Shown: positions 24,653 through 32,314 of the stretch, piece after piece
Position numbering within the stretch: the first letter of the stretch is position 1
Layout: each line of letters begins with the position of its first letter
Source of the DNA: UBA3210 sp002363635
Lineage (GTDB): Bacteria; Bacillota_I; Bacilli_A; RFN20; CAG-449
NCBI GenBank assembly: GCA_946641515.1
Contig: CAMPBT010000010.1
Span: 1 to 42,407 of the forward strand
Direction: 5' to 3'
DNA: 42,407 nt
Position numbers and translations under genes: made by a program
Notes under the pieces: model-generated
Told to the model about the DNA's origin: nothing
Database searches by the model: none
The model's input: the letters and a program-made list of their open reading frames with translations, nothing else

Positions 24653-25194
24653 TATTTAGTACCTCCTTGATAATCGGCAAGGCACGCATCAACTGCTATA
24701 GCAACTGCTTTAGTTGAAATAGATGAACCTGTTGTAGCTTTCCAAGTGTCTGCACGGCTACCAGTTGGGTTTAAATCAGCTTCTGAAGCTTCTCCTACCC
24801 AAGAAATGAATTTAGCACCTGCTGCAGATTCTCCTGATCCTGTAACAACAATCTTTTTAACATTGCCAGAAGCAATTGAAACAGAGAATTCTATTGGAGT
24901 AGATTTACCAGCGTAACCAACTACTGAACAGAAATAAATAGAACCCATAACATTGTTATCACTTGTTAAAGCATTCTTTTTACCAGTAACGCTTGCAGCA
25001 GTTAAAGTATCACTTAATGTTGCATCTTCAAATTTTGCAGCATCCGCAAAGTGAACATATAAAGCTGCGTTAGCACGTTTTTCTGCGTCAGCAACAATTT
25101 TATCGTGAGTTAAATAGTTAGTTGCAGCAAGAAGTCCTCCACAAAGACCACCGACAACACCTAAGAATAAAGGTAATTTAATCATTTTATTCAT
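24652..25194 (-). CDS. rnfG: RnfG, FMN-binding subunit with variant acceptor motif
   Basis: 180 aa. One N-terminal membrane helix (about 5-26) and an extracytoplasmic FMN_bind domain: V-V-G-Y-A-G-K-S-T-P-I-E-F strand, G-N-V-K-K-I-V-V, then A-K-F-I-S-W. In canonical RnfG the FMN is linked to the last Thr of D-x-x-T-G-A-T; here the motif is K152-A-T-T-G-S-S158-I-S, so the Asp is Lys and the acceptor would be Ser158. The same T-G-x-S-I pattern occurs in the lipoprotein at 17940. Flavinylation on Ser is plausible but unproven. Position between rnfD and rnfE is as usual. Confidence 0.9.
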   Translation of the reverse strand: MNKMIKLPLFLGVVGGLCGGLLAATNYLTHDKIVADAEKRANAALYVHFADAAKFEDATLSDTLTAASVTGKKNALTSDNNVMGSIYFCSVVGYAGKSTPIEFSVSIASGNVKKIVVTGSGESAAGAKFISWVGEASEADLNPTGSRADTWKATTGSSISTKAVAIAVDACLADYQGGTK

Positions 25195-25206
25195 AATTTA
25201 TACCTC

Positions 25207-26805
25207 CTAAGCGTTTAAAGCATTAAAGACTGTTAATGCTTCGTTAACAAATGCTTTAACACCTTCTGTTGAGTAAGATGCACTAGTTATTTCAAATGAT
25301 GAGAAGTCATTTGAATATGTGTAATCGGATAGAGCGTCTTCTACTTTTGTTGTATAAGTTGAGTTAGATGCTGGAGCTTTAATGAATGAAATATTAGTAA
25401 TTGATTTTGTAGTTAAATCAAATGTTACTAAACCTTCAGCTTTAACTTTAACTTCGCCTTCATATCCTTCTGTTTTTTCTACGATACTAATATTTGATTT
25501 TAATACGTGTAAGATAACTCCTACTTCTTTATTAGATGAATCAATAACTGAATAAGCTTTAGCATATCCGTTTGTATCAACTAAAGAAGAGGTAGTTGGT
25601 AAATCTTTTTCGTATTTAGTAATATCTTGATTTTCTTTAAGATTAATTTTTGATGTAACTAAATTATATTCTTCAATGGCTATTCCATTCTTTTCATAAA
25701 CTTCTTTACCACCATTATGGAAGTAAGCAAGTGTAGTGACTAAGGCAATAGTTGCCGCCATTGTACCGAATGTAACTCCTGCTTTATAACCAATTTGTTT
25801 AGTTGTTTTTGCAGTTACTACATGATCAATTGCTGGAGTAATTAAGTTTACTAATGCGATTGAATACATAACACCTTCTGCGTTATTAGTGAAGATTCTA
25901 ATAAGCATAGTCATTAAACCTGCAAAAATACCAACGAAGATATTTCCAACTGGTGAAGTTGGTGTAGTGACTGGGTCAGTAATCATAAATACTGCACCGA
26001 ATAATAAACCACCTGTTGCTAATGAATAAGATAAGTAAGCAGGAATATCTCTCATACCAGTTACTAATGCAATTAATAATGATGTGATAGCGATTGTACC
26101 TACATAGAAGACTGGAGCTCTCCAGTTTAAATCTTCTCTAATAGCAAGAACAATGAATAAGACAATTAATAAGATTGAGAATGTTTCACCCATTGCACCA
26201 AAATAATTACCAGTCCAAAGGTCTAAAGTTGAAATACCACTTAATGAAGCATCTCCTAGCCATCCATTAATTGAACTTATTGCACCTGTTACTGTAGCAC
26301 CTGTTGTAGCATCAAGACCTGATGCCATTGCAGGAGTAGAAATAGTGAATGATAAAGCAACAAAGATTCTACCCATAATTGCAGGGTTGAAGATGTTTTT
26401 ACCAAATCCACCGAAAACTAATTTACCGATGACAGTTGCAAAGATAGCGCCGCAAATGACTACATAATAACTTGTCCATACTGGAACAGTTAAAGTGAAA
26501 ATCATTGCAGTTACCCAAGAATAGTTATGAGTAATATCATGAAGAATCTTCTTAGGTAATTCTTTGTCTTTTTTATTTCTTAATACTGTGTTAATAGCAT
26601 CACACGCGAATGTAACAAGTACTGCTACAACCATTAAGAAGATTGAATGAACCCCGTATGTAGGAGCTTTAATGAATGTAGTAATAACTGCAGCAAGCCA
26701 AACGATACCAAGAGCAATAGTAAGCTCAATCATAATTTGGAATGTTGACTTCTTATTTCTAACATAAGGAGCATTACTTGATTTTAATGTAAATGTATTT
26801 TCCAT
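25207..26805 (-). CDS. rnfD: RnfD with extra C-terminal RnfG-like domain
   Basis: 532 aa against about 310-360 for ordinary RnfD. Residues 1-362 are a normal RnfD: membrane helices, the flavinylation motif D165-A-T-T-G-A-T171 (FMN expected on Thr171), and I-T-D-P-V-T-T-P-T-S near 276-284. After the last helix (about 340-361) comes an additional 170 residues outside the membrane: G-Y-A-K-A-Y-S-V strand, G-Y-E-G-E-V-K-V, an I-T-N-I-S-F-I-K strand and finally I-T-S-A-S-Y-S-T-E-G-V-K-A-F-V-N-E-A-L. This follows the order of an FMN_bind/RnfG domain, with T-S-A-S in place of T-G-A-T. The extension is thus read as an appended, probably degenerate RnfG-like domain. No frameshift or stop separates it. 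Confidence 0.92.
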   Translation of the reverse strand: MENTFTLKSSNAPYVRNKKSTFQIMIELTIALGIVWLAAVITTFIKAPTYGVHSIFLMVVAVLVTFACDAINTVLRNKKDKELPKKILHDITHNYSWVTAMIFTLTVPVWTSYYVVICGAIFATVIGKLVFGGFGKNIFNPAIMGRIFVALSFTISTPAMASGLDATTGATVTGAISSINGWLGDASLSGISTLDLWTGNYFGAMGETFSILLIVLFIVLAIREDLNWRAPVFYVGTIAITSLLIALVTGMRDIPAYLSYSLATGGLLFGAVFMITDPVTTPTSPVGNIFVGIFAGLMTMLIRIFTNNAEGVMYSIALVNLITPAIDHVVTAKTTKQIGYKAGVTFGTMAATIALVTTLAYFHNGGKEVYEKNGIAIEEYNLVTSKINLKENQDITKYEKDLPTTSSLVDTNGYAKAYSVIDSSNKEVGVILHVLKSNISIVEKTEGYEGEVKVKAEGLVTFDLTTKSITNISFIKAPASNSTYTTKVEDALSDYTYSNDFSSFEITSASYSTEGVKAFVNEALTVFNALNA

Positions 26806-26814
26806 AATCCCTCC

Positions 26815-28179
26815 TTATTTATTTTCTGCAGCTTTTGCTTTTTCTTCTGCTGCAGCTTTCTTAGCAGCTTCAAGTGCTGCTTGTTGAGTTAATTTAAATC
26901 TAACAACAGTCTTTGCCATATCCATTGTCTTAGTAAGCTCAATGTGAGAAGGGCAAGAATATGAACATAAACCACAAGAAACACAGTCCATAACGTTTAA
27001 TTTAATCATTCTTTCTGTGTCTTTTAATTTATGAGCATTTCTAATTTCGACAGGTTGAAGTCCTGCAGGGCAATGTGCAGTACATGAACCACATCTTAAA
27101 CATGGTTCTTCTTTATATTCTTTATATTTAAGGATAGTTAAAGCGCCCATTTGCATAATGATAGGGAATTTGTCGCTTGTTTGAGCTTTTCCTGTCATTG
27201 GTCCACCTGGAATTAATGTAGTTTGACCACCAACATAACCTCCACATGCTTCAATTAATTCAGAAGCTAGTGTACCGATTTTACATACGACGTTAGCAGG
27301 ATGTTTAACTGCATCACCTGAGACTGTGACAGTTCTATCTGCAACAGTTCTACCTGTAGTTAAAACTTTACCTAGAGAGAGAACAGTTTGACCGTTATTT
27401 ATAACTACTCCTGCTTCTGCAGGTAAACGATTATATTCTTTCTTGATTACTTGTTTAATTAAAGCTCTTTCCCAACCCATTGGGTAAACATCTGGAACTT
27501 CTACTAATGAAATATGAGGATGAGCATCTAATTGAGCTTTAATTGCATCTCTTTGTTCATCTTTATGAACTTTAATAGCAATAACAGCTTTTGAAGCTCC
27601 TGAAGCTTTCATTAATAATTCACAACCAGTAAGTAAGAATTCAACTTCTTTACTCATAGTTATGAAGTCTGTTGTGATGAATGGTTCACATTCAACACCA
27701 TTGACAAGTAAGGTGTCAATTCCTTTAGGATTCTGGTACTTAATGTATGTAGGGAATCCTGCTCCACCCATACCGACTAGACCAGCTTCTTTAATTGCTG
27801 CAAAGATTTCTTCTTTTGAAGAATCTAAATTTACAGTTTTTAAAGGTTCAGCAAGTTCGTCTAGACCATCATTTTCGATGACAAGGTGCTTGATTTGTCT
27901 ACCGATTTGTGCGGACAAGACATTTTCATCTGCTAAAACAGTACCAGATACTGAAGAGTAGATAGGAACATAGAAATCAGTTCTTTCCATGATCTTTTGA
28001 CCTACTTTGACTTTATCTCCTGGTTTAACAAGTACGTTCATTGGCTTGTTATTTGGAGAGAAAGTTGGATAGTATACCTTTGCTCCTGCCTTAGAAGATA
28101 ATGTGATGATATCAGAATGTTTTGATAACTCTTTATGACCATCTAAATGTCTACGACCTAAAGATCTAAATAATATCAT
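26815..28179 (-). CDS. rnfC: Rnf electron transport complex subunit C
   Basis: 454 aa peripheral subunit on the cytoplasmic side with the NADH/FMN site. Contains the NqrF/complex-I-51-kDa-like block G-L-V-G-M-G-G-A-G-F-P-T (about 135-146) and G-V-E-C-E-P-F, then two 4Fe-4S motifs C-L-R-C-G-S-C-T-A-H-C-P and C-V-S-C-G-L-C-S-Y-S-C-P (about 366-420). The N-terminal sandwich is biotinyl-like (P-G-D-K-V-K-V-G-Q). The tail is Ala/Lys/Glu-rich. First gene of the rnf operon, with an AAAGGAG site 8 bases before the ATG, and divergent from pflA. Confidence 0.96.
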   Translation of the reverse strand: MILFRSLGRRHLDGHKELSKHSDIITLSSKAGAKVYYPTFSPNNKPMNVLVKPGDKVKVGQKIMERTDFYVPIYSSVSGTVLADENVLSAQIGRQIKHLVIENDGLDELAEPLKTVNLDSSKEEIFAAIKEAGLVGMGGAGFPTYIKYQNPKGIDTLLVNGVECEPFITTDFITMSKEVEFLLTGCELLMKASGASKAVIAIKVHKDEQRDAIKAQLDAHPHISLVEVPDVYPMGWERALIKQVIKKEYNRLPAEAGVVINNGQTVLSLGKVLTTGRTVADRTVTVSGDAVKHPANVVCKIGTLASELIEACGGYVGGQTTLIPGGPMTGKAQTSDKFPIIMQMGALTILKYKEYKEEPCLRCGSCTAHCPAGLQPVEIRNAHKLKDTERMIKLNVMDCVSCGLCSYSCPSHIELTKTMDMAKTVVRFKLTQQAALEAAKKAAAEEKAKAAENK

Positions 28180-28195
28180 AAATAATCTCCTTTAA

Positions 28196-28835
28196 CGAAA
28201 ATATGATAACACACTATATTTATTTAATAAATATGCAATTTATTTCAATACATTATCGATATAAATACTTTGCTTTTGTAACAAACATTAAAATTGATGC
28301 TAAAATTAGCCTTTTTTGATAATTTAATTGTTATTTTTAATAAGTATTGTTTTATGAAACAAATAATGATAATGGTAACAATTTATGTAAAAAACATGTT
28401 TGTAAAGAAAATTTATGACAAAAAAGTATAACTTAAATTATTTCTTGTAGCACAAAGAACAATACAAAGCATTAGGAATATTAAATTGAGATTGTATTAT
28501 TAAGTGAAAGAAAAACTATCAAAAACATCTAAAAACTTAGAAATGACATAAATAGTGTCATAAATGATATAGATAATGCCTTGGCAGTTAAACTTTTATA
28601 TCGTATCTTAAAGTCAAGGAGGTTGATATTAATTAGACTAACACGAATAAGCTTATTCAGAGTAGAAAAAACAATTTATGTATTAATCATAGTTCGACCT
28701 TCTAATCTTTAGAGTGAAATTGGCAGAAAATAATAAAAGAATTTTGAACGCATTAACAATTTAGTACTTAGCGCACAATTTGTTGAATATTCTTAAAAAT
28801 GATAGCCCTTTCATAACTTTCTTTCACTAATAATG
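28196..28835. other. Long divergent intergenic region between rnfC and pflA
   Basis: About 640 bases without a supportable gene. Toward rnfC there is a possible extended -10 on the minus strand (TATCAT, 28208-28203, with TG upstream) but only a weak -35. Two inverted repeats stand out: TTGTTT-TATG-AAACAA at 28347-28362 and ATGACA-N7-TGTCAT at 28543-28561. They could be operators for a redox or anaerobiosis regulator, which I cannot name. A start-less frame of about 60 codons (about 28536-28710) exists but has no family resemblance. The region is much longer than other gaps here, so a small RNA or long leader is possible. Confidence 0.4.
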
Positions 28836-28864
28836 TTGTTATCGGTTGACATATTAGATATAAT
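28836..28864 (+). promoter_or_regulatory. Promoter of the pfl operon
   Basis: TTGTTA at 28836-28841, 17-base spacer, perfect TATAAT at 28859-28864. The ATG of pflA is at 28888 after an AGGAGG site (28878-28883), leaving a leader of only about 17 bases. Confidence 0.65.
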
Positions 28865-28887
28865 CTAACTCGCTTTAGGAGGACACT

Positions 28888-29619
28888 ATGGACGCGTTAG
28901 TACATTCATTTGAGTCATTTGGAACAGTTGACGGACCTGGAATTAGGTTTGTTATATTCCTTAAAGGTTGCCCATTTAGATGTATGTTCTGCCATAATCC
29001 AGATACTTGGACTCAAGAAGGTGCAAAAAGATATTCTAGTGATGAACTAGTTAATATGGTGCTTAAGTACAAGTCATATTACGGAAATAACGGCGGTGTA
29101 ACTGTTTCGGGAGGAGAACCTACTGTACAAATGGATTTCTTAATTGAATTTTTTAAGAAACTCAAGAGTAAAGGTATTTCTACTTGCCTCGACACATCCG
29201 GAGCGTGCTTTAAAGAAGATGATGTGACAAACTCACAAAAGTATGACGAGCTTATTAAGTATACTGATCTTGTCCTGTTAGATATCAAACATATCGACGA
29301 TGAAGTTCATAAGAAATATGTTGGCAAATCTAATAAAGGCGTACTTGCTTTTGGTAAGTATTTATCAGATAAAGGCGTACACATGTGGATTAGACATGTT
29401 CTAGTTCCTGGATACACATTAGATGAAAAATACTTAAGGGAAACAAGAAAGTATATCGAAACTCTCAAGACTGTTGATAAAGTAGAAGTTTTACCTTATC
29501 ACACAATGGGAGTTGTTAAATACCAAAAACTTGGCATACCTTATCCTTTAGAAGGAGTTGAGCCTCCTACTAAAGAACAAACAGTTTGGGCACAAAAAAT
29601 ATTGAGAGGAGAAATGTAG
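28888..29619 (+). CDS. pflA: Pyruvate formate-lyase-activating enzyme
   Basis: 243 aa radical-SAM enzyme that generates the glycyl radical on pyruvate formate-lyase. Radical-SAM Cys motif C-P-F-R-C-M-F-C (about 29-36) followed by H-N-P-D-T-W, the SAM-binding V-S-G-G-E-P (about 73-78), and L-L-D-I-K-H with C-terminal W-I-R-H-V-L-V-P-G. Opening H-S-F-E-S-F-G-T-V-D-G-P-G-I-R is highly typical. Length is normal. First gene of an operon pflA-thioredoxin-like-pflB-glycyl-radical subunit; the next ATG follows its TAG without a gap. Unusually pflA precedes pflB here; in most genomes it follows. Confidence 0.97.
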   Translation: MDALVHSFESFGTVDGPGIRFVIFLKGCPFRCMFCHNPDTWTQEGAKRYSSDELVNMVLKYKSYYGNNGGVTVSGGEPTVQMDFLIEFFKKLKSKGISTCLDTSGACFKEDDVTNSQKYDELIKYTDLVLLDIKHIDDEVHKKYVGKSNKGVLAFGKYLSDKGVHMWIRHVLVPGYTLDEKYLRETRKYIETLKTVDKVEVLPYHTMGVVKYQKLGIPYPLEGVEPPTKEQTVWAQKILRGEM

Positions 29620-29916
29620 ATGGATTTTACAGGAATTAAAGTTATCGAGTTTTCAGGAGATTCTTGTGCTAACTGCATTACTCTAATGCCAATCCTTCAT
29701 AGATTGGTCAGTCAATACAGCGACGTTGAATTATTACATATTGAAGTCGAAGACAAGAATAGAGAAATAATTGAACGTTTTAAGGTCGATACTTTACCTA
29801 CAATCATCATTGCAAAAGATGGAGTAGAAAAAGCAAGATCAAGAGGGTTTCAAATCGAGGAAATCTTAAGTATCTGGTTAGATGCAAAACTCGATGATAT
29901 AAGAAGGGAAATTTAA
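29620..29916 (+). CDS. Thioredoxin-like protein inside the pfl operon
   Basis: 98 aa. Thioredoxin fold: strand I-K-V-I-E-F-S-G, active-site C-A-N-C (residues 17-20) at the start of the first helix, then V-D-T-L-P-T-I-I-I with the cis-Pro loop (about 63-68) and G-V-E-K-A-R-S-R-G-F. The motif lacks the W-C-G-P-C context of true thioredoxin, so redox potential and partner probably differ. Start codon directly follows pflA and its stop is one base before pflB, with ribosome sites in the flanking genes. Tight packing suggests it acts with PFL or its activase, perhaps on the PFL active-site Cys pair or the 4Fe-4S activase; this is inference. Confidence 0.88.
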   Translation: MDFTGIKVIEFSGDSCANCITLMPILHRLVSQYSDVELLHIEVEDKNREIIERFKVDTLPTIIIAKDGVEKARSRGFQIEEILSIWLDAKLDDIRREI

Positions 29917-29917
29917 A

Positions 29918-31945
29918 ATGGAATTTTTTAAACAATGGGAAGGTTTCGTTCCAGGTAAATGGTCAAATGACGAAATCAACGTAAGAGACTTCATTCAGGT
30001 TAACTACAAACCATATGAAGGTGATGGTTCATTCTTAGCAGGTCCAACAGAAGCAACAAAAAAACTTTGGGCTGATATCATGGATTTATCTAAAGAAGAA
30101 AGAGCTAGAGGCGGTGTCTACGATGCAGATACAAAGATTATCTCAACAGTTAACTCACACGAACCTGGCTACATCGATAAGTCTTTAGAAAAGATCGTTG
30201 GTTTACAAACAGATAAACCATTCAAGAGAGCTTTAATGCCTTTCGGTGGTATCAAGATGGCTGAACAAGCTTTACAAATGTACGGCTACACAATTGATCC
30301 TGAAACAAGAAACATTTTTAACTATAGAAAAACACATAACGACGGTGTATTTGATGCATATACTCCAGAAATGAGACATGCTAGAACTGCTCACATCTTA
30401 ACTGGCTTACCAGATACATATGGCCGTGGTAGAATTGTCGGCGACTACAGAAGAATTGCTTTATACGGTACAGACTACTTAATCGCTAAAAAGACAGAAG
30501 ACAAAGCAGAATACGATGGCGAAATGACAGATGCAAAAATCCAGATCAGAGAAGAAATCGCTGAACAGATCAAAGCATTAAAGGCACTTGCTGCACAAGC
30601 TGCAAGATACGGCATCGATATTACAAAACCTGCTACAACAGCTAGAGAAGCTGTTCAAGCATTATACTTCGGTTACTTAGGCGCTGTTAAAGATCAAAAC
30701 GGTGCTGCTATGTCAATCGGTAGAAATACTACATTCCTTGATATCTACTTCGAAAGAGATTTCGCTGAAGGCAGATTAACAGAAGAAGAAGCACAAGAAA
30801 TCATTGACCACTTCGTTATGAAGTTAAGAATTGTTAAGTTCATGAGAATCCAGTCATACAACGAATTATTCTCAGGCGACCCAACATGGGTAACTGAATC
30901 AATCGGTGGTATGGGTGTTGATGGAAGAACTTTAGTTACAAAGACTTCATTCCGTATGCTTCATACATTAAAGAACTTAGGTCCAGCACCTGAGCCAAAT
31001 ATGACTGTTTTATGGTCAAAGAACTTACCAACAGAATGGAAGAAATTCTGTGCTGGTATCTCAATCGATACATCATCAATCCAATATGAATCAGATGATT
31101 TAATGAGACCATTAATGGGTGATGACTACTGTATCGCATGCTGTGTCTCATGTATGAGAGTTGGTAAAGATATGCAGTTCTTCGGTGCTAGAGCTAACTT
31201 AGCAAAAACATTATTATACGCATTAAACGGTGGTGTCGACGAAGTCACATTAACAAAAGACGGTAAGCCATTCCAGGTTGGACCTAGATACGCTCCAGTT
31301 CTTGGTGATGGACCACTTGATTATAACGAAGTTATGCAGAAGTTCGATGATATGATGGAATGGTTAGCAGGCCTTTACGTCAATACATTAAACTTAATCC
31401 ACTATATGCACGATAAATATTCTTACGAAGCATTAGAAATGTCATTACATGATACAGAAGTTACTAGATACTTCGCAACAGGTATTGCAGGTTTATCATG
31501 CTGTGTTGACTCATTATCAGCTATTAAATATGCAAAAGTTTACCCAATCAGAAATGAATTTGGTATTATCACAGACTTCAGAGTTGAAGGCGATTTCCCT
31601 AAGTATGGTAACAACAATGATGATGTTGACCAGATTGCTGTATGGCTTGTTAAGACATTCATGCAAAAGATCAGAAAACATCACACATACCGTGGTTCAA
31701 TCCCAACAATGTCAATTTTAACAATTACATCTAACGTTGTTTATGGTAAGAAGACAGGTACAACACCTGATGGAAGAAAAGCTGGTGAACCTTTAGCACC
31801 AGGTGCTAACCCAATGCACGGTAGAGATTCAAACGGCGCATTAGCTTCCCTTGAATCAGTTGCAAAACTCCCTTACGAATACTCAAGAGATGGTATTTCA
31901 AATACATTCTCAATCACACCACAATCTTTAGGTAAAGATGATTAA
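29918..31945 (+). CDS. pflB: Pyruvate formate-lyase, large fragment without glycyl-radical domain
   Basis: 675 aa; full-length PFL is about 740-760. The large barrel is complete from W-E-G-F-V-P-G-K-W at the N-terminus through the active-site C408-C409 (I-A-C-C-V-S, followed by G-K-D-M-Q-F-F-G-A-R-A-N-L-A) to P-G-A-N-P-M-H-G-R-D and F-S-I-T-P-Q-S-L-G-K-D-D. It stops where other PFLs go on into the glycyl-radical domain; that domain is encoded by the next gene. The enzyme converts pyruvate and CoA to acetyl-CoA and formate in the cytoplasm. Codon use is richer in C-ending codons than most neighbours, as in highly expressed genes. It can only be active together with the small subunit. Confidence 0.95.
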   Translation: MEFFKQWEGFVPGKWSNDEINVRDFIQVNYKPYEGDGSFLAGPTEATKKLWADIMDLSKEERARGGVYDADTKIISTVNSHEPGYIDKSLEKIVGLQTDKPFKRALMPFGGIKMAEQALQMYGYTIDPETRNIFNYRKTHNDGVFDAYTPEMRHARTAHILTGLPDTYGRGRIVGDYRRIALYGTDYLIAKKTEDKAEYDGEMTDAKIQIREEIAEQIKALKALAAQAARYGIDITKPATTAREAVQALYFGYLGAVKDQNGAAMSIGRNTTFLDIYFERDFAEGRLTEEEAQEIIDHFVMKLRIVKFMRIQSYNELFSGDPTWVTESIGGMGVDGRTLVTKTSFRMLHTLKNLGPAPEPNMTVLWSKNLPTEWKKFCAGISIDTSSIQYESDDLMRPLMGDDYCIACCVSCMRVGKDMQFFGARANLAKTLLYALNGGVDEVTLTKDGKPFQVGPRYAPVLGDGPLDYNEVMQKFDDMMEWLAGLYVNTLNLIHYMHDKYSYEALEMSLHDTEVTRYFATGIAGLSCCVDSLSAIKYAKVYPIRNEFGIITDFRVEGDFPKYGNNNDDVDQIAVWLVKTFMQKIRKHHTYRGSIPTMSILTITSNVVYGKKTGTTPDGRKAGEPLAPGANPMHGRDSNGALASLESVAKLPYEYSRDGISNTFSITPQSLGKDD

Positions 31946-31961
31946 TTAGGAGGCTACTAAA

Positions 31962-32201
31962 ATGGCAAGCGAAAACAGAGTAAATAACTTAGTAAATATG
32001 TTAGACGCATATGTTGGTGACAACGGTTACCACTTAAACGTCAATGTCTTTAACAGAGAAACATTACTTGATGCTCAGGCACATCCTGAAAAGTATCCAC
32101 AACTCACAATCAGAGTTTCTGGTTACGCAGTTAACTTCATCAAATTAACAAAAGAACAACAAGACGAAGTTATCTCAAGAACTATTCACGAATCAATGTA
32201 A
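31962..32201 (+). CDS. Separate glycyl-radical subunit of pyruvate formate-lyase
   Basis: 79 aa, equal to the C-terminal domain of PFL: after an initial M-A-S-E-N it runs R-V-N-N-L-V-N-M-L-D-A-Y, H-L-N-V-N-V, N-R-E-T-L, H-P-E-K-Y-P, I-R-V-S-G-Y-A-V-N-F with the radical Gly54, and I-S-R-T at the end. It resembles E. coli GrcA (YfiD), a spare part for damaged PFL, but here the large gene has no such domain, so this is an obligatory subunit. It starts 16 bases after the pflB stop and has its own AGGAGG site 8 bases before the ATG. Junction alignment with E. coli PFL shows no lost residues on either side. Its frame differs from that of pflB. Confidence 0.95.
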   Translation: MASENRVNNLVNMLDAYVGDNGYHLNVNVFNRETLLDAQAHPEKYPQLTIRVSGYAVNFIKLTKEQQDEVISRTIHESM

Positions 32202-32230
32202 TTATTGGCTTTAATAGTCAAAAATTAGAG

Positions 32231-32258
32231 GGTAGGAGGAATTCTCCTACCTTTTTTT
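32231..32258 (+). terminator. Terminator of the pfl operon
   Basis: Perfect 8-bp GC-rich stem GGTAGGAG/CTCCTACC (32231-32238, 32244-32251), 5-base loop, followed by seven T. Confidence 0.92.
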
Positions 32259-32314
32259 CGTTTTTTATTGTTTATTACAATAAATTACTCTAAAGTTAAA
32301 TTGAGGTGACTATT

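Noticed and set aside
28536..28710. Possible transposase or regulator remnant between rnfC and pflA
   Set aside because: The roughly 60-codon open frame has no start, no recognisable motif and AT-rich random composition.
31943..31964. PFL split as a sequencing frameshift
   Set aside because: The junction adds a stop, an AGGAGG and an ATG at correct spacing, which a single indel error would not create; both protein ends fit the family alignment without loss.
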